The notes under the pieces were generated by a model. That model made no database searches. It was not told where the DNA came from and was given only the letters and a program-made list of their open reading frames with translations. A stretch of DNA of 45,417 bases from Pseudomonadota bacterium (GTDB lineage Bacteria; Pseudomonadota; Gammaproteobacteria; Steroidobacterales; MnTg04): assembly GCA_022572885.1 (NCBI GenBank), contig JACZVC010000024.1, positions 1 through 45,417 on the forward strand. Direction: 5' to 3'. Both the position numbers and the translations under genes were made by a program. Every line of letters starts with the position of its first letter. Position 1 is the first letter of the stretch. Shown here one piece after another: positions 32,893 to 41,151 of the stretch.

Positions 32893-35241
32893 ATGAAGAA
32901 CCTGATGAACGCGACGGTTTTTTGCCTGCTTTGCCTGGTGAGCGGACCGAAAGCCCACAGCGAACAAAGCCTGAGCGAAGCGTCATCAGGCAACCCGGCG
33001 ATCTCGGCCGCTGATTGCGTTGCTGGCTCCGCAGGCGGGCTACCTTGCAACAACGTGAACCTTTTGTCGCATATTGCGCTGAACGAATTCAGTAGCAACC
33101 CGCAGCGCGCCAACGACATCTGGGGTTTTTACGATCTGCACACTGAACGCGAGTACGCATTGATCGGTTTGCAGAATGGCATTGCTGTCGTCGATGTCAG
33201 CAACCCCTCGTCGCCAGTCGAAATCGACACCATACCTGGCGCCAGTTCGACCTGGCGGGATATCAAGATCTACCAGTTTTTCGATGAAACCAGCCAACGC
33301 TTTCGCGCGTATGCCTATGTAACGACCGATGTTTCAAATATAGGCTTGCGGCTCATCGATCTGTCCGGCCTGCCGCACGCGGTCAGCGGCTCGGTCGCAG
33401 TGTCGCCAGAGCTGCGCGCGCACAATGTCTATATTACGAATCTGGACTACACGACCAACTCGGTAGTCGATGGCGTACCGCCTGTCCTGTACACCGCCGG
33501 CTCAGACCTGAGCGGCGGTAGAATCCGCGCTTACTCGCTCGACGTGCCGACCATACTGACGCTGGCCGCCGCCGCTCCCATAGGCGGTGCTTCGCATGAC
33601 CTGAGCTCGGTAACCATTCGCGATGCGCGAATTAATCAGTGCCCTGGCGCAATCAATTATTGTGTCGTATTGATCGATGCGAACGAGGACAGTTTTCAAA
33701 TCTGGGACGCAACAAATCCGGCGAATCCCTTTCGTCTCAGTTTGACCCTTTATGCCGGATTGGGTTACGTACACTCCGCGTGGTTCACCCGCGATGGCAA
33801 GTACGCCTTCGTCCAGGACGAACTCGACGAACTCGATTTTGGCGGCAACACCCGGTTGCGCATATTTGACATGAGCAACCTCGCGCAACCCGTCCTGGCG
33901 GGAACCTGGACCGGCACGGAAGCGGCAATCGACCACAACGGTTTTGTGCGCGGCAATCGCTACTACCTGGCAAATTACACGCGTGGCCTGACGATTCTGG
34001 ACATCAGCAACCCGGTTCAACCGGTTGAAAGCGGTTTTCTCGATACTTTTCCGGCCAACAATCTCACGGCCTTCGACGGCGCCTGGGGAGTTTATCCGTA
34101 CCTGCCCAGCGGCAACCTTTTGCTCAGCGATATCAACAGCGGATTGTTTGTCCTGCAAGATCAAACTCTCGATATACCACAAGGAACTTTCAAGATCGCG
34201 GCGACCAGCGGCGCCAGTGAAGGAAGCACACTGCAGCTGGCAGTCAGGCGAAGCGGCGGCGCCAGCGGGGTTGTCAGCGTCGCCTGGGACACGCAACCCG
34301 GTTCCGCCAACACACTGGACTATGTTTCCGGCGCCGGCGTTTTGAGTTGGGCCGATGGCGAAAGCGCCGACAAGATAATTTCCATCAGCCTGACCGTCGA
34401 CGGGCTCAGTGAAGACCCCGAACGATTCTTCGTGCGCCTGTATCAGCCGGCAGGGGGCGCGACGATTACACCGCCCGATGTCGCTAGTGTCTTTATCAGC
34501 GATGCCGGCGCACCCAGCTCGATCGGCTTCGTTGCTGCTGCTCAACAAGTCGACGAGCGCGATACCCTCGCGATTGTCATGGTAAATCGCCGCGGCAGCG
34601 CGGAAGGCGCATTGAGCGTCCAATACCAGACCATAGACAATTCGGCGACCAGCGGGACTGACTACACGGCGGTAAGCGGGCAACTTGACTGGGCGGGCGG
34701 CGATGCGACCGCCAGGTCGATCGAGATTCCGCTGCTTGCGGATAATGAATCGGAAGGCGACGAAGATTTTCAGGTAATTCTTTCTGCCCCGAGCGGCGGC
34801 TTTCTGACAGTCGATATCGCCACTGTTAGGATCCAGAATATTCCCAACAGCGCGCCGACTGCAAACGCCGGATTCAGTCAAACCATTCAGGAAGGAGTGA
34901 ACGTAGTCCTCAATGGATCGAATTCGGCAGATCCGGATGGAGACACCATCACCTATGCTTGGGTGCAGACGGTCGGCCCTGCAGTAACCCTGAGCAATCC
35001 GGATTCGGCAATCAGCAATTTTCTCGCGCCCCAGGTCAACGCCAGCGTGACATTCAATTTTGAGTTAACGGTAACCGACATTTTTGGCTTGTCCTCGTCG
35101 GCCATTACCGCGGTCACCGTAACGAATACAGTGTCGAGCGGTGGCGGTGGCGGCGGATCATCAGGCGCCCCGATGCTGCTCTTTTTGTTGTCAGTGACGC
35201 TCGTGATTCGTTGGCAAAAGAGGCAGGCGGCAGACATTTAG
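32893..35241 (+). CDS. Large secreted choice-of-anchor-B / Calx-beta protein with GlyGly-CTERM tail
   Basis: A 782-residue protein with a signal peptide (MKNLMNATVFCLLCLVSGPKA). Residues about 30-425 form LVIVD-type propeller repeats as in choice-of-anchor B proteins (NGIAVVDVSNPSSP, TRGLTILDISNPVQP). Two Calx-beta-like domains follow (about 430-540 and 545-650), then a PKD-like domain (about 655-748: APTANAGFSQTI, then SADPDGDTITYAW). The end is a Gly-rich run, GGGGGGSSGAP, a hydrophobic stretch and RWQKRQAADI. That tail fits the GlyGly-CTERM signal, which directs rhombosortase cleavage and cell-surface display. The domain types suggest a calcium-binding surface or adhesion protein; no enzyme motif is seen. 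Confidence 0.85.
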   Translation: MKNLMNATVFCLLCLVSGPKAHSEQSLSEASSGNPAISAADCVAGSAGGLPCNNVNLLSHIALNEFSSNPQRANDIWGFYDLHTEREYALIGLQNGIAVVDVSNPSSPVEIDTIPGASSTWRDIKIYQFFDETSQRFRAYAYVTTDVSNIGLRLIDLSGLPHAVSGSVAVSPELRAHNVYITNLDYTTNSVVDGVPPVLYTAGSDLSGGRIRAYSLDVPTILTLAAAAPIGGASHDLSSVTIRDARINQCPGAINYCVVLIDANEDSFQIWDATNPANPFRLSLTLYAGLGYVHSAWFTRDGKYAFVQDELDELDFGGNTRLRIFDMSNLAQPVLAGTWTGTEAAIDHNGFVRGNRYYLANYTRGLTILDISNPVQPVESGFLDTFPANNLTAFDGAWGVYPYLPSGNLLLSDINSGLFVLQDQTLDIPQGTFKIAATSGASEGSTLQLAVRRSGGASGVVSVAWDTQPGSANTLDYVSGAGVLSWADGESADKIISISLTVDGLSEDPERFFVRLYQPAGGATITPPDVASVFISDAGAPSSIGFVAAAQQVDERDTLAIVMVNRRGSAEGALSVQYQTIDNSATSGTDYTAVSGQLDWAGGDATARSIEIPLLADNESEGDEDFQVILSAPSGGFLTVDIATVRIQNIPNSAPTANAGFSQTIQEGVNVVLNGSNSADPDGDTITYAWVQTVGPAVTLSNPDSAISNFLAPQVNASVTFNFELTVTDIFGLSSSAITAVTVTNTVSSGGGGGGSSGAPMLLFLLSVTLVIRWQKRQAADI

Positions 35242-35281
35242 CTCTATTACAACCAAAAGACCATTCGGTCGGGAGACAGCC

Positions 35282-35974
35282 ATGCGTCGATGGGGTTTGC
35301 TGGTATCAGCTGTTTATCTGCTTCTTCTGTACCTGCTGTTCATGCCACTGTGGTCAATTCTTTTCGAGGGTTCCGCAATCTGGATTGTGCCAATCGAGGA
35401 TATCGACTGGGACTGGGACTCGATTGAAACCTTGATGTTCATCGGCTTGATGATTCTTCCAGTATTAGGGCTGCTGCTGTCGCAGGCGGTTCTGTTTGTT
35501 TCCGTCGACCGCTCGTTTCGCCGTCCGGTACCTCGATCCAGTCTGCAGCGAATCGTTTGGACAACCGCGTTCGCCACCGGCCTGTTGACTACCGGTGCGC
35601 TAATCTCGGTCGCCTTCGCAATCGACACCGCGTGGAAATCGGCGCTCATCGATTCCCGATTCGGATTTACTTTGCTGATGTTGTCCTGGATACCGGCCTG
35701 GATAGTCTGGGGCCTGGCGTTCAATCGCTATGTCAAAGACGAAGAATCGCTGGTTCACAGAATGATTTCCCGTCTGCTTGCAGGCAGCGTGCTGGAACTG
35801 CTGGTGGCGGTTCCCTGCCATGTGTATATCCGATACAAGGAAGAATGCTCGGCGCCCATATTTTCCGGCTGGGGTATCGTTACAGGAATCGCCGTGATGT
35901 TTCTGGCTCTTGGTCCGGGAGTACTGCTGCTGTACCGCAAGCGTCTTGAGCAGTACCAGGCATCGCAACCGTAA
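35282..35974 (+). CDS. Hypothetical membrane protein
   Basis: A 230-residue protein with about six hydrophobic segments, the first near residues 5-25 (LLVSAVYLLLLYLLFMPLWSILF). I do not recognise the family. Charged loops contain acidic DIDWDWDSIET near residue 40, and Cys/His residues stand in LLVAVPCHVYIRYKEECSAPIF. The ATG at 35282 follows a weak GGGAG. It lies 40 nt after the GlyGly-CTERM gene and could be co-transcribed with it. It is convergent with the TPR lipoprotein gene across about 38 nt. Confidence 0.6.
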   Translation: MRRWGLLVSAVYLLLLYLLFMPLWSILFEGSAIWIVPIEDIDWDWDSIETLMFIGLMILPVLGLLLSQAVLFVSVDRSFRRPVPRSSLQRIVWTTAFATGLLTTGALISVAFAIDTAWKSALIDSRFGFTLLMLSWIPAWIVWGLAFNRYVKDEESLVHRMISRLLAGSVLELLVAVPCHVYIRYKEECSAPIFSGWGIVTGIAVMFLALGPGVLLLYRKRLEQYQASQP

Positions 35975-36012
35975 ATACGGGATCGTGCGCAACCGGCTCT
36001 GGCCGGCTGGTG

Positions 36013-37179
36013 TCAGCGCGACGAAAGCAGGTGATCCATCTTACTCCTGTATCTCGCTTTCTGGTTCGCCTCGGTACTCATCTCGACCGCCTTGAGCATG
36101 CTGGCCTCGGCTTTTTTCGCGTTGCCGATTTTCTGATAGATCGCACCCAGCAAAAAATAGAAGCGATGCTCTTTCGAATACATCCGGATCGCGGCCTTGG
36201 TGTGCCTCATGGCGACACCAAAATCCTGTTCCGAAAAAGCATCCATGCCCTGCCGGTAACGGAAATACGGGTTACGGCTGCGAAAATATTCTGCCCTTTT
36301 GTCGAACTTGCGAGCCAGTTCCATTTTCCCGTCGTTTGAATAAAGCCGCGCCAGGTTGCTGATCGCTATAAGGTCGCCTCGTTTTTCGCTCAACGCGGTT
36401 TGGTAGGAAAGTTCGGCGGCCTCACGATTACCCGTGCGCCGGTACAAGGTGCCGAGATTGGCCCACAGGTATGAGGCTTGTGGATCGAGCTCGATGGCTT
36501 TTGCCAGGTAACTGAACGCATCCGTTATGTTTTCATCGAACAAATAGCCCATCGCGCGGTTGTTGTAATACTGCGCGACCGCCTGGTCATCGGAAATGAT
36601 TCTCTGCCGGTAGCTATCGTCATACCCGGCCATATCAAGATCCGCGATCTTTTTTTGCCCGCCTCGCGGGCGAATCACGACATTGACGTGTTTATACAGG
36701 ACCATCGTCTTCGGGCTCAGCATATCCCAGACTTCCGGCACGTCCACTTCGTTAAACTCCGCTCGTATACCCAGGTGGCGAAGCATCGCCGTCACCATGC
36801 CGGCAAACGCCAGGCAATTGGCCCGCCGATATTCGAAGGTTTGTGCGGCGGTATAGGTTGCCGCCGGATCAAATATGAAGTTCATTTCGGGCGGCTCAAT
36901 CAATGCCCGCAACAGCGCTTCGATTTTGCCGGTATCGGTTTCGCTATGCGCCGCGGCCTGATCCACGAAGCGGATCATATCCGCAGTGAGACCGAGGACA
37001 TCGTCGTCAGGCTGGCTGATCCCGGTTTGCAGGTGTGCCGGCAATGCGTCCCCGCTCAATAATCGCTCACGGGCGTCACTGCTGGTCTGTGCCGATGGAA
37101 TCGATGCCGCGCAGGCGGCCAGCAACAAGGACAGCCATGCAACCCCAAGAAATTTTCCCTTGCCAATCATTGTGTTCAT
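36013..37179 (-). CDS. TPR lipoprotein with transglutaminase-like domain
   Basis: A 388-residue protein with a lipobox (LLLAAC, Cys23). A transglutaminase-like core covers about 60-190: Cys122 in RRANCLAFAGMVTAMLRHLGI, His164 in LYKHVNVVI and Asp180 in KIADLDMAG give a plausible Cys-His-Asp triad. From about 200 to the end TPR units follow (YLWANLGTLYRRTGNREAAEL; AISNLARLYSNDGKMELARK; RFYFLLGAIYQKIGNAKKAE). It is probably an outer- or inner-membrane periplasmic lipoprotein. Substrate and partners are unknown. The start may be ATG 37179 or ATG 37170; a TATAAT overlaps the first ATG, which would favour the second. Confidence 0.75.
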   Translation of the reverse strand: MNTMIGKGKFLGVAWLSLLLAACAASIPSAQTSSDARERLLSGDALPAHLQTGISQPDDDVLGLTADMIRFVDQAAAHSETDTGKIEALLRALIEPPEMNFIFDPAATYTAAQTFEYRRANCLAFAGMVTAMLRHLGIRAEFNEVDVPEVWDMLSPKTMVLYKHVNVVIRPRGGQKKIADLDMAGYDDSYRQRIISDDQAVAQYYNNRAMGYLFDENITDAFSYLAKAIELDPQASYLWANLGTLYRRTGNREAAELSYQTALSEKRGDLIAISNLARLYSNDGKMELARKFDKRAEYFRSRNPYFRYRQGMDAFSEQDFGVAMRHTKAAIRMYSKEHRFYFLLGAIYQKIGNAKKAEASMLKAVEMSTEANQKARYRSKMDHLLSSR

Positions 37180-37486
37180 TATAACCGGAGTAGTTTTTCA
37201 GATTGCCGCCCGCCGGTTTGGTTCAAACGCCTGGCGGTGCCCGTGGCGGAAATGACCAGGGCAGGCACTTTGGGCTTGGATTTGGCGAGCATCGGCAATC
37301 ATTCAAATGGTCGAAACGGAGCAGGATATCCCTTTGAAAACAACAACCCGCAGGAAACATCGCCGAATTCTCAACCTGTACTAGACTTATAGACTAGACA
37401 CCAATAAGAACCAGCAATGATCCTCACGATCGCTGAGTAATTATCTATTTCACACAGGCAGGTGACCGCCAAAAAAGGAGCAAACC
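37180..37486. other. Intergenic region between divergent genes
   Basis: 307 nt without a convincing gene. It must hold the promoters of the TPR lipoprotein (minus) and the NTF2-like gene (plus). I see a TATAAT-like box overlapping the lipoprotein ATG and a local repeat of TAGAC around 37382-37400. There is no clear -35/-10 pair on either strand. A short frame of about 37 codons on the minus strand has no coding support. Confidence 0.5.
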
Positions 37487-37885
37487 ATGGAAATCAGAAA
37501 AATAGCAGGCGTTGTAATTTGCCTGGGCTTGATTATGCCCGCAGCAAATGCCGGTGATGCCGATGCGCTGATACAACTGGACAAGGAATGGGGATCAGCA
37601 CCGGGACCGGACGCCATTGCGCAATTTGTTACTGACGACCTTTTGGCCCTGGACCCCACGGGTGTAACGGGCAAGGCAGAAATGATCGAAGCGGCGGCAA
37701 GCGCCGGCGCACCGACGGGACCGTACGTCGCCGGCGATTATGAAGTTCGCTTCCTTAGCAAAGATATCGCCGTGATGGTGCACAGCGCCGGCGAGCCTGA
37801 TCCACACTGGAGCATGCACGTATGGCAAAAACAGGACGGCAAGTGGCGAGTCACCGCGACTGCTGCCATACCGGTCGGGGATTAA
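37487..37885 (+). CDS. Small secreted NTF2-like (SnoaL/DUF4440-type) protein
   Basis: A 132-residue protein with a signal peptide (MEIRKIAGVVICLGLIMPAANA, cleavage after ANA). The mature part shows the NTF2-like pattern: an N-terminal helix (DADALIQLDKEWGSA), then VTDDLLALDPTGVTGKAEMIEAA, and strands ending in WSMHVWQKQDGKWRVTATAA. Such proteins bind small ligands or act as simple enzymes; the role here is unknown. A strong AAAGGAG precedes the ATG. A strong terminator follows 40 nt after the stop, so it is probably monocistronic. Confidence 0.8.
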   Translation: MEIRKIAGVVICLGLIMPAANAGDADALIQLDKEWGSAPGPDAIAQFVTDDLLALDPTGVTGKAEMIEAAASAGAPTGPYVAGDYEVRFLSKDIAVMVHSAGEPDPHWSMHVWQKQDGKWRVTATAAIPVGD

Positions 37886-37924
37886 AATTCTGACAAAAAA
37901 TCAAACCCAGGGTCAATACTCAGA

Positions 37925-37952
37925 AAGGGCTGCCAGGAAACCGGCAGCCCTT
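37925..37952 (+). terminator. Strong rho-independent terminator
   Basis: AGGGCTGCC and GGCAGCCCT form a nine-pair stem around an eight-base loop, followed by a short T-run. An A-run at the other end makes weak bidirectional function possible. It ends the NTF2-like transcript. Confidence 0.88.
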
Positions 37953-38073
37953 TTGGAATACCGGCAAAGGCCAATGAACCCTGAGATCAATTCACGACAT
38001 GGGTCTGCCGACGACCCGTTTGTGAAATTTTGTATTAAATCTGCAGGCGGGCCATCAGGCCCGATGGGGAAAC

Positions 38074-38100
38074 CTATCGCGGCTAAAGCCGCTCCTCTAC
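38074..38100. repeat. REP-like palindromic element
   Basis: TATCGCGGCTAAAGCCGCTC followed by CTCTAC closely resembles the dispersed gammaproteobacterial repeat in which GCGGC-TAAA-GCCGC is followed by TCCTAC. The stem at 38079-38092 is perfect. The end differs from the usual form by two extra bases. Only one copy is seen in this window. Confidence 0.65.
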
Positions 38101-38196
38101 GAGCCCCTTCCACTGGCTCGGCGCAATAGTCACAGAATGATTCGCGGTAATGTAGGATGGCGCCTGGTCCTTTTTCAACCCCGGCGCGGAAGCTCC

Positions 38197-40098
38197 ATGA
38201 AACCAATTTATCACAGCTTGCGCATTGCAACGATACTGGCAATGCTCGTAGCCCTCCCGTTCGAGAACGCGGTTGTCGCACAGGAGCCGCCCGCGGTAAT
38301 CGATATTCACGTTGACCTCAGCGATGCGCCGCGCCGAATTTTCCACGCCCGCCTCTCGATGCCCGTTCAACCCGGCTCCCTTGACTTGCTTTATCCCAAG
38401 TGGCTGCCGGGAGAGCACGGGCCCACAGGCCCGATAACGGATCTTGTAGGCCTCAAATTTTACGCCGGTGGAAAAACAATCTCCTGGCGCCGCGATCCCC
38501 AGGAGATGTTTGCTTTCCAGGTGAACATCCCGGCGGGCGTTACCCAGCTCGATATCAAACTTGACTATCTGCCACCCAGCGGCAGCGGCCAATTCACCGC
38601 CGGGGCGGCGACTTCGGATCGGCTTGCGGTCATGAGCTGGAATACGCTGTTGCTCTATCCCGCCGGGAAATCAGCGCACGAAATCATGTATCGGCCTTCT
38701 CTGACTCTGCCAGCGGGATGGGGTTTTGGTACAGCGCTGGTTGAGAGCAGGCGCGAGGGCGACGAAATACATTTCGCAACGGTCTCACTGGCCACACTGG
38801 TCGATTCCCCGGTATCGGCAGGCGCCCATCACCGGGTTCTTGACCTGACCGGAAAGGCTGAAGTGCGGCATCGACTGCACCTGGTTGCCGATAGCGAAGA
38901 AGCGCTCGATATAAAACCGGAAACCGAGCAAGCGTTTCGGAACCTGGTCGCCGAGGGCATCGCCCTTTTTGGCTCGTACCACTACAGCAAATACGATTTC
39001 CTGCTGACGCTGAGCGATCATGTGCAGTCCTTCGGGCTGGAGCACCACGAATCGAGCGATAACCGACTGCCTGAGAGGACGCTGGTGGAAGAGGTGCGCA
39101 TGAATTCGAGGGCCGGGCTTCTGCCCCACGAGTTCGTGCACTCCTGGAACGCCAAGTATCGACGGCCCGAGGGCTTGACGCGCGACAACTTTCAAACGCC
39201 CTATCAGACAGATTTGCTCTGGGTCTATGAGGGTCTCACCTCATACCTTGGCCTGGTTCTGACCTCCCGGAGCGGTCTGTGGACGCCTGAATATGCCCAG
39301 GATGCGCTGGCCCGGATCGCCGCCAGGCTCTCGAACCGCCCGGGACGCACTTGGCGCCCGCTCATCGACACAACGCGGGCAGCACAAATTCTTTTCGGTA
39401 GTCCCATTGCGGGTTCATCATGGCGGCGCGGCGTCGATTTCTACGACGAAGGCGTGTTGATCTGGCTGGAGGTGGACACACTCATTCGCCAACTCAGCAA
39501 AGGCCGCAGAAGCCTGGATGACTTTTGCCGCACGTTTTTCGGTGGCGAAAGTGGTTTAGCCACCGTCGCGCCGTACGCATACGCAGACCTCGTCGCAGCG
39601 CTTGCAGAGATCGCACCCCATGACTGGAAAGGATTTTTCGATAGCCGAATCTACTCGATTCAGGCAGAGGCGCCCCTCAACGGGATCACGAACTCAGGGT
39701 GGCGGCTGGTTTATACAGCAGAGCCCAATCTTGCCCAGCAGGACCGCGAGGAAACCCGCGAACTGCTCAATTTGTCATTCTCGCTCGGCTTCTCTGTTTC
39801 CACCAAAGACAACCGGGTTCTCGATGTGTTGCCTGGCTCTCCCGCGGCGGCTGGAGGTCTCCCATCCGCATTCACCCTGGTTGCCGTCAACGGCCGGCGC
39901 TGGACTCCGGAAATTTTGCAGCAGGCAATAGTCGATGCCCAGCAGGCAAATGAGCCCATTCGTCTGTTGGTCGAGAACGCCGAGTTTTTCAGCGAGATTT
40001 TGGTCGATTACCATGCTGGCGAGAGGCACCCCCATCTCGAACGCAACGACCGCAAGCGCGATCTTTTGAGCAAGATCCTGGCGCCTCGACTGCGTTGA
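38197..40098 (+). CDS. M61 family metallopeptidase with C-terminal PDZ domain
   Basis: A 633-residue protein with a signal peptide (about 1-28, ending VVAQ). The M61 beta-rich N-domain is followed by the zinc site His311-Glu-Phe-Val-His315 in LLPHEFVHSWNAKYRRPEG, with the third ligand Glu345 in WVYEGLTSYLG. A PDZ-like domain covers about 530-600 (NRVLDVLPGSPAAAGGLPS). M61 enzymes are glycyl aminopeptidases that act outside the cytoplasm. ATG 38197 is chosen, with GGAAG upstream; 20 more codons are open. It is a single-gene unit. Confidence 0.92.
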   Translation: MKPIYHSLRIATILAMLVALPFENAVVAQEPPAVIDIHVDLSDAPRRIFHARLSMPVQPGSLDLLYPKWLPGEHGPTGPITDLVGLKFYAGGKTISWRRDPQEMFAFQVNIPAGVTQLDIKLDYLPPSGSGQFTAGAATSDRLAVMSWNTLLLYPAGKSAHEIMYRPSLTLPAGWGFGTALVESRREGDEIHFATVSLATLVDSPVSAGAHHRVLDLTGKAEVRHRLHLVADSEEALDIKPETEQAFRNLVAEGIALFGSYHYSKYDFLLTLSDHVQSFGLEHHESSDNRLPERTLVEEVRMNSRAGLLPHEFVHSWNAKYRRPEGLTRDNFQTPYQTDLLWVYEGLTSYLGLVLTSRSGLWTPEYAQDALARIAARLSNRPGRTWRPLIDTTRAAQILFGSPIAGSSWRRGVDFYDEGVLIWLEVDTLIRQLSKGRRSLDDFCRTFFGGESGLATVAPYAYADLVAALAEIAPHDWKGFFDSRIYSIQAEAPLNGITNSGWRLVYTAEPNLAQQDREETRELLNLSFSLGFSVSTKDNRVLDVLPGSPAAAGGLPSAFTLVAVNGRRWTPEILQQAIVDAQQANEPIRLLVENAEFFSEILVDYHAGERHPHLERNDRKRDLLSKILAPRLR

Positions 40099-40248
40099 AC
40101 GCCAAATCTACTCTATGAAAGGACGACTGAATGTTTGCTGCCGAAGCGAAGCAGCCATGGTTTGCAAGTGAGCGTTAGATTAAAAACCCAAACGCGCAAC
40201 TGGACATTCCCGATCGTTCATTGCTCTCCAGCTTAAGTTCCCCGGCGG

Positions 40249-40254
40249 TATAAT
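40249..40254 (+). promoter_or_regulatory. Possible -10 element before the 40332 gene
   Basis: A perfect TATAAT stands 77 nt upstream of the membrane-protein start, in the otherwise gene-free stretch 40099-40331. No good -35 is found at 16-18 nt (the best is CTCCAG), so the call is weak. Confidence 0.3.
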
Positions 40255-40331
40255 TTTTCCAAATCAGCGTATAAAAGCCTCACAAAAAATAACGAAAAAA
40301 CAAACCCACTGAAAGAAGGGGAGAGAAAGCC

Positions 40332-41051
40332 ATGCGGGAATTGCATCTTCGAAGCAAATTCTTCCTGTACCTATCCTTTGCCTTGCTGGTTATAGTCCTG
40401 GTTGGATTTTCGCCAACATTTTACTTGCGTGCATTCTTCGATGTTCCCGTGATTCCGCTGTATGTCTATGCACACGGGGCTGCCCTGACCGCATGGTTCA
40501 CCTGGTTCTGCGTGCAGACGACAGCCGTAAACCGCGGGCGAGTCGACTTGCACAGGCGCCTGGGCGCGATCGGCATAACCATTGGCATTTTGGTCCTTAT
40601 TTCCGGTGCTGCTTCCGCGCTGGGGCTTGCGCCTCGTTTGCTGGAGAAGTATGGAAACATCGATGCAGATTTACCGCGAATCGCGGGCGTTGTATGGGGA
40701 AATATTGGCATGCTGGTCGCATTCACCGGATTCGTCGTTGCAGCAGTTCTTAATCGTAAGAGATCCGAGATTCACAAGCGACTGATGTTGCTCGCAACAA
40801 TTGCTATCATTCTGCCGGCTTTTGGACGAATTGCAAAATTTCCCATCATCGACGTACCGGACGGGCCTTTCGCATTCGCCGGCTTGTTGGTGTTGCTCAT
40901 AATGCTGGCGATTTTCGACAAGATTAACAAAGGCCGCGTCCAACCAGTGACGTTGGCCGGCGGAATCGCGTTGCTTGCCATTCTCATCTTTTTCGGCTTT
41001 GTGATATCAACCTCTATATTTGGTCGTACGTTCGTCCTCGCACTGACCTAA
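40332..41051 (+). CDS. Hypothetical multi-helix membrane protein
   Basis: A 239-residue protein with about seven membrane helices. It is reminiscent of DUF2306-like or cytochrome-b561-like proteins, with HGAALTAWFTWFCVQTTAVN, VDLHRRLGAIG and RSEIHKRLMLLATIAI placing His residues near helix ends. Those could bind haem, but this is not shown. A good ribosome site (AAGGGGAGAG) precedes the ATG. The gene and its upstream region look AT-richer than their neighbours. It is convergent with mnmE. Confidence 0.7.
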   Translation: MRELHLRSKFFLYLSFALLVIVLVGFSPTFYLRAFFDVPVIPLYVYAHGAALTAWFTWFCVQTTAVNRGRVDLHRRLGAIGITIGILVLISGAASALGLAPRLLEKYGNIDADLPRIAGVVWGNIGMLVAFTGFVVAAVLNRKRSEIHKRLMLLATIAIILPAFGRIAKFPIIDVPDGPFAFAGLLVLLIMLAIFDKINKGRVQPVTLAGGIALLAILIFFGFVISTSIFGRTFVLALT

Positions 41052-41151
41052 GGAAGCTCTGATCTATTGATGGTCAAGGCTTGCATAAAATACTTCGATG
41101 AGTAAATTTTGGCGTTATCGCCGGCACCCGTAAGCAGGCATGGCCCCAGAA

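Larger units (their letters stand above)
37886..38196. other. 311-nt intergenic region with terminator and hairpin cluster
   Basis: It holds the terminator at 37925-37952, then three short inverted repeats: GGGCC/GGCCC at 38049-38062, the REP-like unit at 38074-38100 and CGAGCC/GGCTCG at 38100-38120. The start of the M61 gene could lie up to 60 nt inside this region, because its frame is open from 38137. No other gene is seen. Confidence 0.6.

Noticed and set aside
33502-34881. A 459-codon minus-strand frame antisense to the GlyGly-CTERM protein gene.
   Set aside because: The plus-strand frame has a signal peptide, known domains and a sorting tail; the antisense product has none.
35985-36015. 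ACCGGC/GCCGG inverted repeat between the convergent genes ending at 35974 and 36013.
   Set aside because: It has a short stem and no T-run on either strand, so it is not supported as a terminator.
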